Below, piece after piece: positions 60,601 to 64,000 of a DNA stretch of 64,000 nucleotides. The DNA comes from Acheta domesticus (lineage: Eukaryota > Arthropoda > Insecta > Orthoptera > Gryllidae). The notes under the pieces were generated by a model. That model had not been told where the DNA came from. It saw nothing but the letters and a program-made list of their open reading frames with translations, and did not search any database. Within the stretch, counting starts at the first letter, position 1, and each line of letters begins with the position of its first letter. A program made the position numbers and the translations under genes. The DNA lies in contig JAHLJT010000631.1 in NCBI GenBank assembly GCA_031308135.1, positions 196,344,685 to 196,408,684 on the forward strand, given 5' to 3'.

Positions 60601-61224
60601 CAAACCTTTTTAGTGGAAAAAACTCCAATTTGCGCACTTTGAGAAAATCTCAAACGATGTTTTTAAAAACGGCTCCTAGTTTTTCAATGAAAATTTTCAT
60701 GTAAAATATAATTTATTCTATCATGATATTCTTAAAATTTTATTTCAATTTGATTATTAGGGGTGAAATATTAGAAAATTTGTTTGAGCAGAAAGCTCAA
60801 AGCTTGTTTTTTGTTGTTGGTTCATTGTTGTTTAGATTGCCTAAATTTACCCATGGTACCGACGTCTATATATGTTATGAAAGCCATATTTCAAAATGAC
60901 TAGTATTCTGATACTTGATTTCCATCGCTATTTGAATTTATTTGCATTTTACTTGCCCCCTTCTTTCCTTCTTATTCTCTGTTGAATATGGATATAAATT
61001 TCCTTACTATCTCAGTTATCGTTTCGTCTGCAAATTTCTCTTGCATTGCACCACAAAATGCCTTACAGCAAGAGTCACTGGTTCTACCGCTTTCTTTGCG
61101 CCTCCGGCTGCGACGGTGCAGTTTGTTTCCGTTGTCTCTCCAGCGCTGCTGACCGAGGTTACCCAGGGTTCGTATCCCGGCGGTGGCGGGATGCTAGAAT
61201 ACTGGATTGTAGATTAATACAAGT

Positions 61225-61600
61225 AGCTATGTCGAATTCAATCCTTGTGTTGTGAAGAATTCCAACAGCCTGCTACTCTGATCGAAATCTCTCCATGATT
61301 TCTTCGACCAGTACCAGGTGAATTCCTTAGTAGTACCTTAACATGCGGTCCATGGACCGCGCTCGATATTTCGCTGCTTACCCTCGCCCTCGTCTTTCAC
61401 CTTGCGCGCACACACGTTCACACTTGCATAAACTACACTACCGGGAGAAAGTGTCAGAAGCTTAGAGCTTGTCCTGGCGGGAGCGGTTGAGAAAACTACT
61501 TGGAGTGGGGAAAACTCCGAGACCCGACGTATAGGTCGCCGCCAGATCTCACGTTCCAATGTGGGGGGACACCGCCCCCTCATAGATATATGGTGCTCTG
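61225..61600 (+). mobile_element. SINE (family A), nearly full length
   Basis: Order of blocks: GAATTCAATCCTTGTG, CTCTCCATGATTTCTTCGAC, AGTAGTACCTTAACATGCGG, a CA-rich segment, AGCTTAGAGCTTGTCCTGGC, then the tail CGACGTATAGGTCGCCGCC and AGATCTCACGTTCC. It is the most diverged of the longer copies. Upstream, 61146-61200, a GGGTTCGTATCCCGGCGGTG stretch may be its B-box. Confidence 0.6.
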
Positions 61601-62912
61601 CGTGGGATTAATAACCATTATAGTGGCACGCCAGGCAACATGGAACAATCAATCGTTGCTGCAGTACTTCCTGCAAGTGCTGAATTCTCCTCGAAGTCCT
61701 TTACGACCCCGAACCGCATCCCTTCTGCTCTGGCTGGCCGCCTTCTGCGGAGACCCTCCCGCCCTCTCCCCGTCAAGCGAGGGCCCCATTGTCTCGCCCG
61801 CGCACGTAACGCGCTGTGATTGACGTGGAGGGAGAGAGAGATGTCCGTCCGAAAACAACGAGATCACGATGGGGCCGAAATTTCATTTGTTTTCAGCCTT
61901 TACGAATTTCAACGAGGAGGGACGGTTAGGACAACAGAAACCCGCCGGTAAAATGAACTGCAAGCGAATTGTCTCGATAAAAGTCGTCAAGTATGGAATA
62001 CTAAATGAAGTATCGCTTGGAAATGGATGGATTTTCTGGAGTTCAGATGTCGAGATTGAAAGAAATTCTTGGTGGTGTCGTGTTGGAAATGTTGACTCTT
62101 GTTATTTGGTATGCATCTAAAATGTTACATACCACTTGTCATCAAATAGTACATATCAACGAGACAATAAAACGGAAGGCAGTGTTATTAAATTTCGTGT
62201 TTTTTTATTGAAATTTAGTGTTTGCCTGACAGAGTGTGCATTCTGTCGCTAGTAGTCCTTTACTTTCAACCTCAAAAATATCCTAAAGAATACACAAATA
62301 ACGGAAACAAACATTGATTACTTTAATACTACATAGTTAGAAGCATGTTTAGTATATGTAACAGATTAGCAATGTGATATATTCATGACAACTACTCAAA
62401 TAATTCCTTGATAGAATGAAAGATATATTAAAATATTTTAAGTACATTTCCTTATATACAGATTTCCCTAACTTGTACATTAAATGTCAAACAAATTATT
62501 GAACTATTTAAATTCGGAGTGATCATACCAATGCATAGGAAACTAACACAGTTAACAAAAATATATTTCTTAAATTTTACATTCGGAACATTTTATTCGC
62601 AACACATTTTAGCGCTACACACTGAGAATAATCGTCGTTGGGCTATCCTTTGGTATGTTTCCCTTAGGAATTAGCGACTCCCATCCAACCCATCCTGTGA
62701 TAACATTCACCACCCTTTGACACTTACATATTCGCCAGCCTCCCACTACTATCGCTGAGGTCCGACAGCCTGTAGATTGTACCTATGCAGCTGTCTGAGA
62801 CCAATTTGCACATAATACACTGATAAGAGTTAGGAAGCAATGGTAATCAGCAGATTGGCTGAATATTGTTGAACTTGTACCCGTTGATAGCACTATACTC
62901 CGCAGGTATACC
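61601..62912. other. Unclassified sequence, GC-richer at its start
   Basis: A GC-richer patch at 61.65-61.83 kb leads into AT-rich sequence up to the LINE insertion. Short ORFs carry no features. Confidence 0.45.
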
Positions 62913-62923
62913 ACCAACTTTTT

Positions 62924-63487
62924 TTTTTTTTCAATAATTTTTATTTATAGTCGCATCAACGTCATGGTCATTAGCGACTATATACACTGTACATTAGAGA
63001 TTACATGTATATCATTAAATTACAATTGACATTATGGGATTACAACATTGTAGGAATATACTAATAAATGTATACAGTAATGAGATTAAATATCCTTGAA
63101 AATGTTTGCAGCTTTACAAAACTTAATAATATGATCTTGTTCTTCAGTGGAATACAATATAGCTTCATGTTTGAATTTAAATGATTGTCTTAGTTGATTG
63201 AAGTTTGGACACTCTTTAAAAATATGGTCTAGAGTCCTTTGAATTTTGCACAGTTCACACATTGGAGGGGATCTTTTTTGCAGTAGATGAAGATGGGTTA
63301 ATTTGGAATGTCCAGATCTTATTCTCGATAGTACAACTTGCTCTCTGCGATTTATTTTCTTATTGAAGCGTATTGAGTTAAATTTATTTAAGGTTTTATG
63401 CATTGAGCTGGCTTTATATTTTGTCCAGTCGTGGTTCCATTTGTTTGTCATCACTTTCCTTATATACTTCAGAATATCCGGATAATA
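62924..63487 (-). mobile_element. 5'-truncated LINE (jockey/I-like) 3' end with poly(A) tail and TSD
   Basis: The minus strand encodes the C-terminal end of a non-LTR retrotransposon ORF2, the RNase H-flanking region. It reads ILKYIRKVMTNKWNHDW, then VVLSRIRSGHSKLTHLHLL, then a CELC...H...C zinc-knuckle-like pattern and ECPNF, stopping at 63086-63088. The 3' UTR follows and ends in AATAAAAATTATTG plus an A-run (T-run on plus, 62919-62931). The same 11-bp ACCAACTTTTT flanks both sides (62913-62923 and 63488-63498), a target-site duplication. The element is truncated to under 0.6 kb and cannot move by itself. Confidence 0.85.
63086..63487 (-). pseudogene. LINE ORF2 C-terminal fragment
   Basis: The reading frame is open from the insertion boundary to a natural stop, about 130 residues. 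It holds the conserved RxRxGHxxLTH segment and the Cys-x2-Cys/His/Cys pattern found at the C terminus of jockey/I-like LINE polyproteins. The endonuclease, reverse transcriptase and most of the RNase H domain are absent, so it is a dead fragment. The frame is intact, which suggests a fairly recent insertion. Confidence 0.8.
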
Positions 63488-64000
63488 ACCAACTTTTTAA
63501 TATCGCCATACCTAGTTTTGCATAGGGCGGGGGAGAGACTGTGAGAATTTAACAGGATAAAATTAAAGAAATAATTTTCTCGAAATATGTCTGAGTTCAT
63601 CATGTAAACCAGTAATACTTCCTTTAAATGCGATGGTCGTACATTATTTCCGTCATGACGATTATTCTTTGTGTGTTCATTTATAGTTCTGTTGACTTTC
63701 TACAACAGGAGAATGAAATTACGTTGAATAACCAACAACGTTGTTTTCCTTCTCTGGCCATAATGAACAGATGAGATCAATTGTGTTTGCAGCATCGCAT
63801 GTGAATTAATAATGCTGAATGGTACTATGATTGGTGAATTCTATGTACGATTCAACAATGTAATTGACATGACGTACAATTCGTTATTACTTATAGAGCA
63901 TTTCAATTGATTATCTGAGTTCTTGTAATTAAATGATAATGTTATTGAATATCGTTTGTAGACGAAAAACTGATCGCCCTGTATGATTTTATAGTTCGTT

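Larger units (their letters stand above)
45748..64000 (+). other. Downstream neuroligin intron, 5' part (at least 18 kb)
   Basis: The intron starts at gtaggtgggc. The rest of the cholinesterase-like domain, the transmembrane segment and the cytoplasmic tail were not found in any plus-strand frame to the window end, so the intron probably continues past 64000. It carries mobile-element pieces in both orientations and one unexplained minus-strand ORF at 47.7-48.2 kb. Confidence 0.75.

Noticed and set aside
1..64000. CRISPR array or bacterial operon
   Set aside because: No regularly spaced direct repeats with unique spacers; tandem repeats here are contiguous. Gene density and spliced exons are eukaryotic.

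Overview
This window looks like a piece of a large insect (or other arthropod) nuclear genome. It is AT-rich and mostly non-coding, with many interspersed repeats, short GC/CpG-rich islands and only two convincing coding exons. The repeat set (tRNA-headed SINEs, 5'-truncated LINEs with poly(A) or ATT tails, a PIF/Harbinger-type MITE, microsatellites) and the type of protein point to an insect with large introns. A polyneopteran such as a cockroach, termite, stick insect or orthopteran is my guess, but order and species cannot be fixed from the sequence alone. There is no bacterial gene organisation.

The backbone is one plus-strand gene, a neuroligin (postsynaptic, catalytically inactive cholinesterase-fold adhesion protein). 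Two consecutive internal exons are visible: 40322-40488 and 45395-45747. Their splice sites match and their phases are compatible (phase 1 in, phase 0 between, phase 2 out). Preceding and following exons are outside the window, so the flanking introns are at least 40.3 kb and 18.2 kb, and the intron between them is 4.9 kb. Both exons are strongly GC-rich, and the second carries a long Gly/Pro-rich insertion.

Layout: 1-0.5 kb GC-rich island; 1.4-1.8 kb LINE reverse-transcriptase relic; 2.7-3.9 kb GC island with a decamer minisatellite of about 53 copies; 7.5-7.7 kb tetranucleotide-like minisatellite; 10.2-10.9 kb dispersed repeat and tRNA-SINE; 12.2-13.7 kb cluster of SINEs; 15.8-16.3 and 19.6-20.3 kb GC islands; 17.3-18.0 kb full-length minus-strand SINE plus LINE 3' tail; 24.9-25.7 kb 20-bp repeats and a GC island; 34.2-35.3 kb (TA)n and LINE relic; 37.3-38.7 kb GC island and about 218-bp tandem repeats; 40.3-45.7 kb the neuroligin exons with an intronic minisatellite, a foldback element and opposed LINE fragments between them; 45.9-46.0 kb inverted repeat resembling Penelope-element termini; 47.7-48.2 kb minus-strand ORF of unknown function; 49.4-49.9 kb hAT-like MITE and SINE; 52.4-56.9 kb GC islands; 57.5-61.6 kb three SINE copies, a Harbinger MITE and a 60/180-bp higher-order tandem repeat; 62.9-63.5 kb 5'-truncated LINE with target-site duplication.

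The only identified function is the neuroligin. Everything else is intron content: mobile-element debris, tandem repeats, and GC islands that could be regulatory but cannot be shown to be so from sequence. No intact transposase, reverse transcriptase, tRNA, rRNA or CRISPR array was seen.
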